This document shows positions 36,528 through 44,704 of a DNA stretch of 63,594 nt, piece by piece. The translations under genes were made by a program, and so were the position numbers. The DNA comes from a virus: positions 1-63,594 of IMG/VR virus record IMGVR_UViG_3300035212_000241, one strand, 5' to 3'. A model generated the notes under the pieces. The model was given only the letters and a program-made list of their open reading frames with translations. It made no database searches and was not told the DNA's origin. Positions within the stretch are counted from its first letter, which is position 1. The number at the start of each line of letters is the position of its first letter.

Positions 36528-38888
36528 CCATCTACCCATTTGGTCTCTGCCCTCCTCAGGCATAACGCCCTCCTTGAATTGAGCATAGGCAATGAGCCAT
36601 TTATAAAACTTGGTCCGGCTGATAGCCATCTTTGCCTTAGGCCCATAGTCAGGGTACTCATCGACAAATATGTTGTACAGCTCATTTTTGTATAGCCTCT
36701 TATCAGTGGCAACATTAGGCTCAGAGTCATTGATAAGGCCACACCACTCAATGAACTCGTGGCAGGTCTCAGCAGATAGCTTACGGACATTGAGGTTGAC
36801 ATGGCTCGTCTTGATAAGTCCTGCATCCAAATAGTTCTGCAAGCATCCGATCATATAGTTGTCGAACTCGCACCAGTCAACATCGTCCCAATCCCCGAAC
36901 ATCAGCTTGCCAAACTCATCTTGTGGCGTGTAGCTCTTGGAGTAGTGCTGATGTAGCTCCAGCTCCCACTTACGTCGCTCAAAGCTATTGCCTGCACCCT
37001 TGATGGCATAGTTGGTGGTGATGGCTATCTTGGGTGACTTGCTTAACGGTATCTTGATAGCGTCCTTGTTCTTCTTCTCAAGCGTCAGTCCCTCAGTGAT
37101 GAGTGAAAAGAGTCGCTCGAACTCAAAGTGCTTCTTGACATCGTCAAAGACAAGTATCTGTGTATCGGCAGATACCAATTGATAAGCGAATGACTTTTGG
37201 AAGTCGAAGAGCTTGCCATCAATCGTCACCACCTTTTTCATCTTACCTAAGGCGTTGATGATGATGCCCTTGCCTGTACCACCCTCAGGGTTATCGGAGA
37301 TTACCTCATCGTTAAAGATGACAGCCGGACAGAACGATAGGTTCTTAAAGCCATGCAGCAGGAATCCGATGGTACTCTCCATCGACGTGATGCGGCTCTC
37401 ATCATTCTTGTTGATGTTATAGATGAATGTCCTAAAGTCGCACTGGTTGGTGACACCACAGATAGAGAAGTTCCGGTCAATGACGTGGTCTTTCCAAACG
37501 TAACCACCAAGGTCAATGTAGTCAATGGTGCGTATCTCATCCTTGGTAATCTTGACAGCGCAGTTCTTATAGTAGAGGTAGCTGCTGTGCTTGGTATCCT
37601 CAATGAAGTATATCTCGATGGTGGCTAGTAGCGACAAGAACTCCTCTTTAAAGAATCGTGTCTGGTCAGCGAAGTAGTTATAGACTGACACGTCATCCAT
37701 CTGTAGCAGGTAGTTTAGCACATAGTCCTTGATCTCCTTCTCCGAGGTATGGTCAATGAGGTTGTTGGTTACCCTGATGAAGATGTAGTTCTTGCTACCC
37801 TCAGGGAAGTATTTGTAGAAGCCACTGTCCTCTAAGAAGTTCTTGAAGAGCAGATGGTCAATCTTTATAGACCCCTTGTCTGACTTAGTCCAGAAGGTTA
37901 TCTTTGAGTTCTCCTCCTCAACCCTCTGTAGTACTGCGTCAATCACATCGCCATCAAGGCTGGAGTCTTGAACAAGCTGATAGCGAATCTCTTTTTTTGG
38001 CACACCCCTCCGGACCTTAGCTCTGATGGTGTTGACCTGCTCCTCATCCTCGTAGTACTTTGTCCCAAAGTTGCCTACGTTCTTGTATGCGCTGTCAATG
38101 GTTGCTTGTATCTCGCTAAGCGTAAAGTCAGCGGTAGCGTATTGGTTTAAGACGTATGAGGCTAGTGACTTGTTAACACCAAAGTCATTCAATGCCATTG
38201 CTAAGATATAGGTGTTATGGTTGCGCTGTCCCTCAGCCATCGGGTACTTTTTCGTCCACCATTTGACCAGGATGTCCACTATCTTATTCTCGTCAGAGAT
38301 TGGTATAGTAGGCTTGTCCTTGTACTTATACACCTCAGTGTACTCAGGCTCTTCAATTAAGTCCCAGATTGAGGACTTCTCATTGACATAGATATGTGGG
38401 TCGTATGACTCGTAGCATACGCGCGATAAGTTCTTGCTCGTCTTGTCAAAGTATTGCGAGGCGAAGTACTTCTCTAAGGAGTTGAAGTAGTGCGTATGGC
38501 TGTCCGGATCAGCAGGAATCTTTACCAATACCTTGAGGCCATTGCCTGATGGAGAGATGAAAACAGAGTAAACGTATTTGTTTTTCGACAAGGTCTCCTT
38601 GTCATGGAGTAAATCTTTTTGTTTCTCGTAGCCATCAAAGTCAAGACAGATGATACCACTATGCTCAAGCAGCGCGTTGTCATTTCGCTTCTTAAAAGTT
38701 CCGGAGAAGCATATTGCAGGGAGCAATTTTTTAATCTCATTTCGCTCCGATTTATTCTTTTCATTCCTGATTTGCTTGACAAGGTCCTTCGAAGCACCAT
38801 CCCTAATTCGGAGAATAATAGCATTTATGTCTCTATGGAAGGGGGTATCAACTTCTTTTATATTTTGAAATATTGTTATTATCGGCAT
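36507..38888 (-). CDS. Primase-helicase (BT4734/VirE-N type with SF3-like helicase)
   Basis: This 793-residue replication protein has an N-terminal archaeo-eukaryotic primase-like domain of the BT4734/VirE-N type: CLDFDG (Asp83, Asp85), SPSGNGLKV (112-120) and SRVCYES (155-161). A PriCT-like helical region follows (about 210-290). The C-terminal helicase has Walker A EGGTGKG near residue 537 and an FDD Walker B. It should prime and unwind phage DNA, with the host polymerase doing synthesis since no phage DNA polymerase was found. It is monocistronic, with a repeat module upstream. Confidence 0.85.
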   Translation of the reverse strand: MPIITIFQNIKEVDTPFHRDINAIILRIRDGASKDLVKQIRNEKNKSERNEIKKLLPAICFSGTFKKRNDNALLEHSGIICLDFDGYEKQKDLLHDKETLSKNKYVYSVFISPSGNGLKVLVKIPADPDSHTHYFNSLEKYFASQYFDKTSKNLSRVCYESYDPHIYVNEKSSIWDLIEEPEYTEVYKYKDKPTIPISDENKIVDILVKWWTKKYPMAEGQRNHNTYILAMALNDFGVNKSLASYVLNQYATADFTLSEIQATIDSAYKNVGNFGTKYYEDEEQVNTIRAKVRRGVPKKEIRYQLVQDSSLDGDVIDAVLQRVEEENSKITFWTKSDKGSIKIDHLLFKNFLEDSGFYKYFPEGSKNYIFIRVTNNLIDHTSEKEIKDYVLNYLLQMDDVSVYNYFADQTRFFKEEFLSLLATIEIYFIEDTKHSSYLYYKNCAVKITKDEIRTIDYIDLGGYVWKDHVIDRNFSICGVTNQCDFRTFIYNINKNDESRITSMESTIGFLLHGFKNLSFCPAVIFNDEVISDNPEGGTGKGIIINALGKMKKVVTIDGKLFDFQKSFAYQLVSADTQILVFDDVKKHFEFERLFSLITEGLTLEKKNKDAIKIPLSKSPKIAITTNYAIKGAGNSFERRKWELELHQHYSKSYTPQDEFGKLMFGDWDDVDWCEFDNYMIGCLQNYLDAGLIKTSHVNLNVRKLSAETCHEFIEWCGLINDSEPNVATDKRLYKNELYNIFVDEYPDYGPKAKMAISRTKFYKWLIAYAQFKEGVMPEEGRDQMGRWIIIKKQ

Positions 38889-38911
38889 AATTTAACTATT
38901 TTATGTACTTT

Positions 38912-39078
38912 TAATGTCAATTTAATGTCGATTTTAAAACTATAATTAGTTAATAATTAACTATTTAGAATTAAAATGTCGAAAATGTCGAAAAGTCTAT
39001 ATGTATGTATAAAAAAAAATAAAGAAGAGTAAATTTATGAATAGAGAAATAGGGAAATAAAAAATCATTGCGACATGG
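38912..39078. repeat. AATGTCRA repeat module A
   Basis: This gene-free, A/T-rich stretch carries AATGTCAA (38913), AATGTCGA (38924) and a tandem pair AATGTCGAAAATGTCGAAAA (38975-38994), then GAGAAATAGGGAAAT (about 39044) and CATTGCGACATG. The same elements occur in the same order and strand at 48856-49030. Candidate iterons or operators next to the primase gene. Confidence 0.7.
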
Positions 39079-39081
39079 GTC

Positions 39082-39110
39082 AAAAAAGAGGGGAGCGATT
39101 CTCTCCCCTC
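39082..39110 (-). terminator. Terminator of the recombination operon
   Basis: A perfect 8-bp stem (39088-39095 with 39103-39110) with 7-nt loop is followed on the minus strand by six T residues. It lies about 60 nt after the SSB-like gene. Confidence 0.88.
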
Positions 39111-39170
39111 AACACATGGAAACACACAACAAAAAATCATTACCACCATTCCGTTGGTCTCAACGAAATG

Positions 39171-39491
39171 CTAAAATGGAAGCTCATCATCCACATCTTC
39201 GTCCGTCATCTGCAATTGCGACTTGGATTTATTTGGAGACTGTGCCTTATTCGTTACAGATTTGGCTTCTGCGACACTTTCTCTATCCTTTGGGGTGTAT
39301 GTATCCAACTCGATATAAAAGTTCCCTGTGCGGGCTTTTTTTACATCCAAGTTAATCCACCCATTCTTTTGGTGCTGTTTGATGAACTCAATAGCTGCAT
39401 CAATCTTCAGCGATAAGCGGCCTACAACGAACTCCGGAGCATTCTCAGAGCGTTTGAACGTGAAGCCATCAGCGAAAACTTTCTCTTCCAT
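39171..39491 (-). CDS. Single-stranded DNA-binding protein (SSB-like)
   Basis: This is 106 residues from the ATG at 39491. The N-terminal part looks like a small beta-barrel; a Lys/Ser/Gln linker follows; and the C-terminus is DEDVDDELPF, the acidic tip typical of bacterial SSBs that recruits replication and repair proteins. It shares an operon with exonuclease and annealing-protein genes. The OB-fold itself is inferred rather than read from clear motifs. Confidence 0.75.
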   Translation of the reverse strand: MEEKVFADGFTFKRSENAPEFVVGRLSLKIDAAIEFIKQHQKNGWINLDVKKARTGNFYIELDTYTPKDRESVAEAKSVTNKAQSPNKSKSQLQMTDEDVDDELPF

Positions 39492-39502
39492 TTGATTTGA
39501 AT

Positions 39503-39946
39503 TTATAAAATACACAATATTGTTTGCATCAATTTGTTTTCCTTGCCTATGCCTAGCATCTCAATATCCATACCATTACCTCGCATCTTAATCCTTGCGA
39601 CCGGTACTCTTGTCATGATCTCTAGGTACTCATATGGAAAAAAAACTTTTATCTCGATAACGTGCTGGCCAACAGCATCACTGTAAATCGTCTTGCCACT
39701 CTCGGCAAATACACCTCTAACAATAGTGCTGTCAGTTAGGATTACCTCAAAGGCATTATTCATGTCGAATGCTACTCTTTTTGATAGGAACATATACATC
39801 TCAAGATACTTGAAGTCACCATCTTTTTTGGGTGTAGCCATTACACCAGATAGGTCACGGTTGTAAGCCAATATCTGCTTTGTGTTGCAGTCTTGCGCCT
39901 TGGCACTTAGCGCAAACAAAAATAATAAAAAGATTGTCGTTCTCAT
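39503..39946 (-). CDS. Exported protein of unknown function
   Basis: This 147-residue protein has a clear signal peptide (MRTTIFLLFLFALSAKAQ) with the AQ cleavage site usual in Bacteroidota. The rest is a beta-rich soluble domain with no known motif. It sits inside the DNA recombination operon, overlapping the exonuclease stop by 4 nt, which is an odd place for a periplasmic protein. Host-envelope modification or superinfection exclusion are possible roles. Confidence 0.7.
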   Translation of the reverse strand: MRTTIFLLFLFALSAKAQDCNTKQILAYNRDLSGVMATPKKDGDFKYLEMYMFLSKRVAFDMNNAFEVILTDSTIVRGVFAESGKTIYSDAVGQHVIEIKVFFPYEYLEIMTRVPVARIKMRGNGMDIEMLGIGKENKLMQTILCIL

Positions 39947-40674
39947 AGAATTTCATTGATAAAGTGATTGACAATATTGTCCTCAGGACTAGCTCCAAAA
40001 TACTTGCGGTACACCTTGATCGCCTGAGCGACCTTGTACTCACCACCCTTGATAAACTCGTCAGAAGGTCTAAAGATGCCCAGCTGCGCAGTGACCTTGT
40101 CAATAACAAAAAAGACAAGTGGCTTACCGAACAGCTCTTGGTAGATGTAGCATTGGCTGTCATAGTTGTAGCTTCGTGCAGACCATTTGAACTTGTTGAT
40201 GTCGCTCGTGGTCTTCAGGTCAATCAAACTATCATCGGTTACAATGTCAGCCTTTCCTTTCCACATCTCCCCTTGAATCTTACCGACAGCAGCCTGCTCG
40301 AACACATTGCCATCTCTGTAGATCTCATCGTAGAACGTGATGTTACGCTTCATCGTATCGACAAGCTTCTGCACCTCAACCATCTCCTTCCAGAGCAAGA
40401 CGTACTCAAGGTTGTTATCCTCGCAGAAGTTTTTATAGATGTTGGTTGTCCTTGTTGATGCATCAACAAAGGGTGTCGCTGCTGCCTTCTCAGGCTCAAG
40501 TATCAGCTGATGGAAGTATCTGCCCTCAGCAAATGACTTGTTGTCCCCTCTCGATTTCCCATAGTCCTGAGGGTTACTCAGGAGCGTTCCAATGTCAGAG
40601 TTCGACAGATAGTTCTTACCTACACCAGAGTAGTACTCACGGTCATTCTTCAGTAGCTCTAAGATATTATCCAT
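39943..40674 (-). CDS. PD-(D/E)xK exonuclease (RecE/Cas4-like)
   Basis: This 243-residue nuclease has the RecB-type core: His55 in EGRYFHQLIL, Asp143 in WKGKADIV, Asp152-x-Lys154 in LIDLKTT, and the downstream QxxxY-like motif (Gln174). It belongs with phage-type RecE/Cas4-like exonucleases that generate single strands for annealing. The annealing protein gene directly upstream overlaps it, forming a typical two-gene recombination pair. Confidence 0.85.
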   Translation of the reverse strand: MDNILELLKNDREYYSGVGKNYLSNSDIGTLLSNPQDYGKSRGDNKSFAEGRYFHQLILEPEKAAATPFVDASTRTTNIYKNFCEDNNLEYVLLWKEMVEVQKLVDTMKRNITFYDEIYRDGNVFEQAAVGKIQGEMWKGKADIVTDDSLIDLKTTSDINKFKWSARSYNYDSQCYIYQELFGKPLVFFVIDKVTAQLGIFRPSDEFIKGGEYKVAQAIKVYRKYFGASPEDNIVNHFINEIL

Positions 40675-41308
40675 TGGTCACGATTTTTGATAGCTCCTTT
40701 TTAGCAGCTGCGTTAATGGAATATTTTCTACCTAGCTGTTGCAAGATGGCGTCAATGCCAAGGTTTTTATTGTCAGCGACATACTTTGTCACCTTCTCCC
40801 AATTGTCATCGCCCTTTACAAGCTCATTCGAGCTAGGCTTCTGCACTATTGGCTGCTGCACCTCACCCTCTGGCAAATCCTCACCAGCAAAGATGTAGAT
40901 GCCGAGACCAAACATAGCAATGTTCTTCACAAGGCATCGCATGATCGTCTTGTTGATGTCGAACATAGTAGCAGCCTCAACGGTCTTGTCACCGTATCTT
41001 GTTGCATAGGTATACTCAGTTAGCTTCATCGCTTTGTTAGCTCCATCCATCACCGGTAACCACATCATCCTTGTCTGACCCTCGATTGTCACCTTGGTGA
41101 ATACCATATACCCAGTAGAGGGGTCATAGACATAGGGATAGCCATCGAAGAACATCACCTCGTACGATGCGTCAGGGTAGTGCTTCTGCACCTCAGACCA
41201 TGCATAGGTCCAAGACAGATAGGTTAAGTCTTTTTTCTTCTCAACCTTGTCATTGAGGTTGATCGCTGATAGCGTAGCGAATACGCTGTTGTTTTTTGGT
41301 TGTGCCAT
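40667..41308 (-). CDS. Single-strand annealing protein (DUF1071-type)
   Basis: This 213-residue protein matches the DUF1071 pattern of Rad52-like annealing proteins: DLTYLSWTYAWSEVQKHYPD near residue 27, then VMDGANKAMK, a segment with MFDINKTIMRCLVKNIAMFG, and GLGIYIFAGEDLPE. It should anneal ends made by the adjacent exonuclease, acting in repair and recombination-dependent replication. The C-terminal 60 residues look like a separate small helical domain. Confidence 0.85.
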   Translation of the reverse strand: MAQPKNNSVFATLSAINLNDKVEKKKDLTYLSWTYAWSEVQKHYPDASYEVMFFDGYPYVYDPSTGYMVFTKVTIEGQTRMMWLPVMDGANKAMKLTEYTYATRYGDKTVEAATMFDINKTIMRCLVKNIAMFGLGIYIFAGEDLPEGEVQQPIVQKPSSNELVKGDDNWEKVTKYVADNKNLGIDAILQQLGRKYSINAAAKKELSKIVTNG

Positions 41309-41325
41309 GATTAGATTAGATTTGA

Positions 41326-41628
41326 TTAAATAAAAATTGAATTAGCAATACGCTCAGTAATTGTTTTGTAGTCCTGGTCAGTGTCTACCTTCTTAGTAGT
41401 ACGTCTGATCCCTTGGATGATTGGCGGTGACTTTGGGTCATAGCCCTGCTCAGTCATAAATCGCTGTATCTGACAGATTTTGATCTGTCTCTGATAGCAT
41501 AAGTAGTACAGCATCTGCCTTCCCTCAATTGCGTCAGGCTTCTTACAACCCGACAATAAATCTTCCCTGGCTACACCGTACAATTTTAGTACAGCCTCAA
41601 GATATTGGATGAAAATTTCTTTCTTCAT
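41326..41628 (-). CDS. DnaA C-terminal-like HTH protein
   Basis: This 100-residue protein has a helical pattern close to the DnaA DNA-binding domain: an RQMLYYLCYQRQ segment (like the ARQ...YL helix) followed by a second HTH around IQRFMTEQGYDPKSPPIIQGI (in place of the DHSTV loop). Such short DnaA-like proteins occur in Bacteroidota phages. It could bind the phage origin. It is the first gene after the promoter at 41655-41662. Confidence 0.6.
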   Translation of the reverse strand: MKKEIFIQYLEAVLKLYGVAREDLLSGCKKPDAIEGRQMLYYLCYQRQIKICQIQRFMTEQGYDPKSPPIIQGIRRTTKKVDTDQDYKTITERIANSIFI

Positions 41629-41654
41629 TTTAATTTGATTTTAATTTGATACTA

Positions 41655-41662
41655 CAAAGATA
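41655..41662 (-). promoter_or_regulatory. Promoter -7 box for the recombination operon
   Basis: Minus-strand TATCTTTG fits TAnnTTTG exactly and lies 26 nt before the ATG at 41628, in an A/T-rich leader. It should drive the DnaA-like, annealing, exonuclease, exported-protein and SSB genes to the terminator at 39082-39110. Confidence 0.7.
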
Positions 41663-41673
41663 GTAAAATATAA

Positions 41674-41880
41674 TTACTCTGTATCTCTATCTGTAATTAT
41701 TTTTACACAAAAATATCCAGACAAGGCAGTAACCAATATAATGATGGCTGATGTAAGGATGAACTGAATGCCAGACATAAAGTCTCCAACCTTACCCAAT
41801 GCATGGATTAAAAAGGATATTGTAAAGTAGCAGACAATTGCATAGGTAGCTAGTGTAGCCAGATTAATTAGTAGTTTCAT
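41674..41880 (-). CDS. Small two-helix membrane protein
   Basis: This is 68 residues from the ATG at 41880. Two predicted transmembrane helices (about 5-27 and 38-62) are followed by a charged tail. The longer reading frame upstream overlaps the 41864-42145 gene, so the short start is preferred. It may be a holin-like or host-membrane-targeting protein; it lies far from the other lysis genes. Confidence 0.6.
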   Translation of the reverse strand: MKLLINLATLATYAIVCYFTISFLIHALGKVGDFMSGIQFILTSAIIILVTALSGYFCVKIITDRDTE

Positions 41881-42145
41881 TTTGTTCAATGTTTGATGCG
41901 TTAATAAAATCAGATAGGTATAGCTTATGCCCTCTATCCATATACTTTCTAAACAGATACTCAACAGCGCTCTCCTTCTCATCTTGCGTACAATCCGACA
42001 TAGGTCGGTAGAACTCAAGACCATTGTATCTTAGCTTCAGAGCTTCCCCGATCACGTCTAAGACCAAGCACTCAACACCCTTGTAGTAGTCACCCTCAAA
42101 GACTATATTTGTTCGGACTATGTCCCCGATTTTAATCCCTCTCAT
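41864..42145 (-). CDS. Small hypothetical protein, SH3-like start
   Basis: These 93 residues begin MRGIKIGDIVRTNIVFEGDY, a short beta-barrel-like pattern, then an acidic helical part. Function is unknown. It is part of the small-gene run 41.7-46.2 kb. Confidence 0.6.
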   Translation of the reverse strand: MRGIKIGDIVRTNIVFEGDYYKGVECLVLDVIGEALKLRYNGLEFYRPMSDCTQDEKESAVEYLFRKYMDRGHKLYLSDFINASNIEQNETTN

Positions 42146-42326
42146 GTCTGATACGATTTAATGTGTAATAGAATGTTTGTTTCCCTGGGCAGTGCAGCAA
42201 TGCCCTCTGATGTTTGCTCTGCATTCGGTAGTATGCGATGAAGAGACATTCAAGTCCCTCCACCCATACACCATTCACCGTGGTGTCAATGTACACCTTT
42301 TGCATGAACTCAAAATTTTTGCTCAT
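42132..42326 (-). CDS. Small hypothetical protein
   Basis: These 64 residues (MSKNFEFMQKVYIDT) overlap neighbours on both sides by 14-17 nt. The start and end (VYIDTTVNGVWVEGLECLF) resemble the first part of the adjacent 93-residue protein, whose residues 9-29 also read as a short beta pattern ending in GVECLVLD. They may be distant paralogues. Confidence 0.55.
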   Translation of the reverse strand: MSKNFEFMQKVYIDTTVNGVWVEGLECLFIAYYRMQSKHQRALLHCPGKQTFYYTLNRIRHERD

Positions 42327-42792
42327 AGTAGTATTGTTTTTGATGTTCGGTTAATTCCACCGGAGTCAGATCGTCAATGAATATCAAATCCTCTGTCCGG
42401 TAGCTGATTGCTTCTTTATCTTCAATCTCGCAGATGTCAGCAGGTATGAAGGGTGACTGATTGAATAAGTCCACCACTCTAAAGGTTGCTTTTCCACTAT
42501 CTCTTAGTAGGTCATAGACTTTTACGCCAAGCATTGAGTAGTCCTCTGCATCTCTGATATACCATTCAAGGAACTCTGATGCTCTCACTTTGTTGAGTGC
42601 TAACTTTTCCTCGTGTACAATGTTTGTTGCTGTACTGAAGACATCTTCAGTTTCTTTTCTGACTCTGACAAAGTTGTGTGTTTTGCTCACCTCAATTGCA
42701 AATGAATTGCAGTAGTGAAAGCTGTCTTCCCTGGTGGTCAGATTGATGCTGTACTCAGCACCATCGTATGTGAAACTTACGTTCTTATTCAT
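42310..42792 (-). CDS. Hypothetical acidic protein
   Basis: This 160-residue acidic soluble protein has no recognised motif. It overlaps the 92-residue gene upstream by 8 nt. Confidence 0.6.
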   Translation of the reverse strand: MNKNVSFTYDGAEYSINLTTREDSFHYCNSFAIEVSKTHNFVRVRKETEDVFSTATNIVHEEKLALNKVRASEFLEWYIRDAEDYSMLGVKVYDLLRDSGKATFRVVDLFNQSPFIPADICEIEDKEAISYRTEDLIFIDDLTPVELTEHQKQYYYEQKF

Positions 42793-43063
42793 AGAATTTT
42801 TCGATTATTTTGTTTTCTAATACGTCCCAATCATAGCCCAGAAGGGCCTCAGTTGCCTTCTCGTCAAGGTATACACCATTGAATAGCATATTGACCACCT
42901 CAAGCCATTCGTCTTCGTCAGGCTCAAGCTGACCGCCAGATCTATCTCTGTCTCCCTTTCGGAAACCGTGATGGTAGGCATAAGCCGTGATCAATACGTC
43001 ATTGCCTTGTGTATCCTCCTCCCAAAATTCAATTTTGTGCTGATAATTAGATTGCTGTCTCAT
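42785..43063 (-). CDS. Hypothetical acidic protein
   Basis: This 92-residue protein (MRQQSNYQHKIEFWEE) has an acidic, Trp-containing C-terminal half. No domain is recognised. The 54-residue gene upstream overlaps its start by 17 nt. Confidence 0.6.
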   Translation of the reverse strand: MRQQSNYQHKIEFWEEDTQGNDVLITAYAYHHGFRKGDRDRSGGQLEPDEDEWLEVVNMLFNGVYLDEKATEALLGYDWDVLENKIIEKFYE

Positions 43064-43211
43064 AGATTTTCAGTTTTGTTTGATGCTCTGTTGAGAGCTG
43101 TTTGATTAAATTTAATTGTTGATCTTTTTTAATCCTCCCACATTGGATGGTGGTATACACCACCACCCCAGTAGGATTCTTGAATTCATATTTATACCAC
43201 TTTGCTCTCAT
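43047..43211 (-). CDS. 54-residue small basic protein
   Basis: An ATG at 43211 opens a 54-residue frame beginning MRAKWYKYEFKNPTGVVVYT and ending KLKIYETAI. It fills the gap between two genes and overlaps both by 17-20 nt, the same packing as its neighbours. This supports it as a real gene. Function is unknown. Confidence 0.55.
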   Translation of the reverse strand: MRAKWYKYEFKNPTGVVVYTTIQCGRIKKDQQLNLIKQLSTEHQTKLKIYETAI

Positions 43212-43629
43212 CTTGATTTGTGATTAAGTATTTACCATCGTCATACACCACAAAGTTATAAGCAATATCTTTTAATTCGTCACCGTCTCCATTGTTTTTT
43301 ATCCAGTCACGGACATAGTCCCCGAACTCTTGTCTTAAATTGCTGTGAGGATTTGGGAACTCTCCGGTATAGATGCCAACAAATAACTCAACTGCATTAT
43401 TTCTTAGCTCCTCAATGTAGTACTCAAAGGCCTCTTTGACCTCGTCGGCATAGCGTTTAAGGCTTGTACACCATTTACTATCTCTTGCCTTGTATAGGTC
43501 AATGGCCAACAGATTAAGATTGATCTCAACGGTATCTTCGTCCTCGTCTCTGACGATGCCATTGACAATTGGATAAAGTTCTGGATTGCTTTTGAATGCT
43601 GCCTTTGCAGCGTCTTGAATTTCAAACAT
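43192..43629 (-). CDS. Hypothetical acidic protein
   Basis: This 145-residue, strongly acidic helical protein (MFEIQDAAKAAFKSNPEL) has no known motif. Acidic proteins of this size in phages are often DNA mimics or host-protein inhibitors, but nothing here proves that. Confidence 0.6.
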   Translation of the reverse strand: MFEIQDAAKAAFKSNPELYPIVNGIVRDEDEDTVEINLNLLAIDLYKARDSKWCTSLKRYADEVKEAFEYYIEELRNNAVELFVGIYTGEFPNPHSNLRQEFGDYVRDWIKNNGDGDELKDIAYNFVVYDDGKYLITNQDESKVV

Positions 43630-43650
43630 GATGTTAAGTTTTTAAAGTTA

Positions 43651-44136
43651 TTAAAAGTTTTTTTCTTTCCAATTCGGATATTCAGTCTCAATTAGTTCCA
43701 TCTCACTATCCCAATATTCACCCTCGTAGACATACATATCTCTCTCAATATCGTACCCTATCAAGTCAAGGAACTCTTCCTCAATCTGATTAACTGAATA
43801 GCAGCCATTCTCATCAGACATTGCAGTGCCATAGATCTGGCAGCCTGGCTCACTATACTCATGATCTGCGCTGACTTTAAACTCTTTGCATAGCTGCGCT
43901 ACATCGTCAATATTCGGAGACCATCTTGTCTCATATTGAAAATATATTTCATTCTCTAGCCTTTCGTAGTAGATGCTGAAGAAATACCCCTCGACCACCT
44001 CGCCAAGACCGTGTATTATTTGAGACTCTCTTGTCTCATCCTCAAGTTTTTTTGCTGCGTTCAATGCAGATGTCAACTTGTCTAAGTTCTCTTTGTCACC
44101 ACTGAATATGACCGTGTTGTTGCACCAATTTGGCAT
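43651..44136 (-). CDS. DUF1281-like (api-type ferredoxin-like) protein
   Basis: This 161-residue protein starts MPNWCNNTVIFSGDKENLDK, the signature of a family found on plasmids and phages (DUF1281 / api-like ferredoxin-fold). It contains YFQYETRWSPN, typical of the same family. The function of the family is unclear. It is acidic and conserved, in a run of small genes. Confidence 0.75.
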   Translation of the reverse strand: MPNWCNNTVIFSGDKENLDKLTSALNAAKKLEDETRESQIIHGLGEVVEGYFFSIYYERLENEIYFQYETRWSPNIDDVAQLCKEFKVSADHEYSEPGCQIYGTAMSDENGCYSVNQIEEEFLDLIGYDIERDMYVYEGEYWDSEMELIETEYPNWKEKNF

Positions 44137-44148
44137 AGTTGTATTAGT

Positions 44149-44322
44149 TTAATTGTTAGTAAAATGTAAGTCTTCATTGTACCGGAATTCACCAGTTTTG
44201 ATTGCCTGTTCGATCTCTTCTCTGTAGGCATATTCAAAAACCTTTCCATCTGGAGTGAAGAATGCATAGAGATCGTCGCCTTGTGGCTTGACTAAGCCAA
44301 TTAGAATTAGTAAGTAGAACAT
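44149..44322 (-). CDS. 57-residue small protein
   Basis: The ATG at 44322 gives MFYLLILIGLVKPQGDDLYAF..., 57 residues to TAA at 44149. The hydrophobic start is too short to be a clear signal peptide. The frame fills the gap between two genes. The domain DLYAFFTPDGKVFEYAYREE looks like a small folded unit of unknown function. Confidence 0.55.
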   Translation of the reverse strand: MFYLLILIGLVKPQGDDLYAFFTPDGKVFEYAYREEIEQAIKTGEFRYNEDLHFTNN

Positions 44323-44348
44323 AGTTATAAATTTATTTAAATTGTTAT

Positions 44349-44645
44349 TTAATCTATTATTCCATTGCCATAGTATAAATTAAATGATTTCTTTTTATAG
44401 TCATCTGACTTTAACCATGTATTGTATTTTACTTCCAATTGCTTTTCTTGGAACTTGTAATAACTTCCATTGCAATATCTTAGGCTGTTGTTTAGTGTAT
44501 AGAATTGCTCAAACAAACCTATCTCGGTTAAGGATGTTATTTCTTTAGTTGACTTAACAACTGAATCTTTATTAAGGTAACGAAACCCTGATTCGGTTAC
44601 AACTGATTCATTTTTAGGACTCCAATAATTTAATGTTGCTTTCAT
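44349..44645 (-). CDS. Small hypothetical protein
   Basis: This 98-residue soluble protein (MKATLNYWSPKNESVV) has many Tyr and Asn residues and no recognised domain. Confidence 0.55.
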   Translation of the reverse strand: MKATLNYWSPKNESVVTESGFRYLNKDSVVKSTKEITSLTEIGLFEQFYTLNNSLRYCNGSYYKFQEKQLEVKYNTWLKSDDYKKKSFNLYYGNGIID

Positions 44646-44704
44646 TGTATTAAGTTTTAATTTTTAATATTTGCAGTTGGATCGGATGCTGCTCCCCGAT
44701 TGGA

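Noticed and set aside
38976-39032. Short frame MSKMSKSLYVC... in repeat module A
   Set aside because: Only 18 codons, caused by the ATGTCGAAA repeat; the second module copy does not keep the frame.
41674-42024. Longer 116-residue version of the membrane protein
   Set aside because: The extension overlaps most of the 41864-42145 gene in another frame and is Arg/Leu-rich; ATG 41880 gives a clean two-helix protein.
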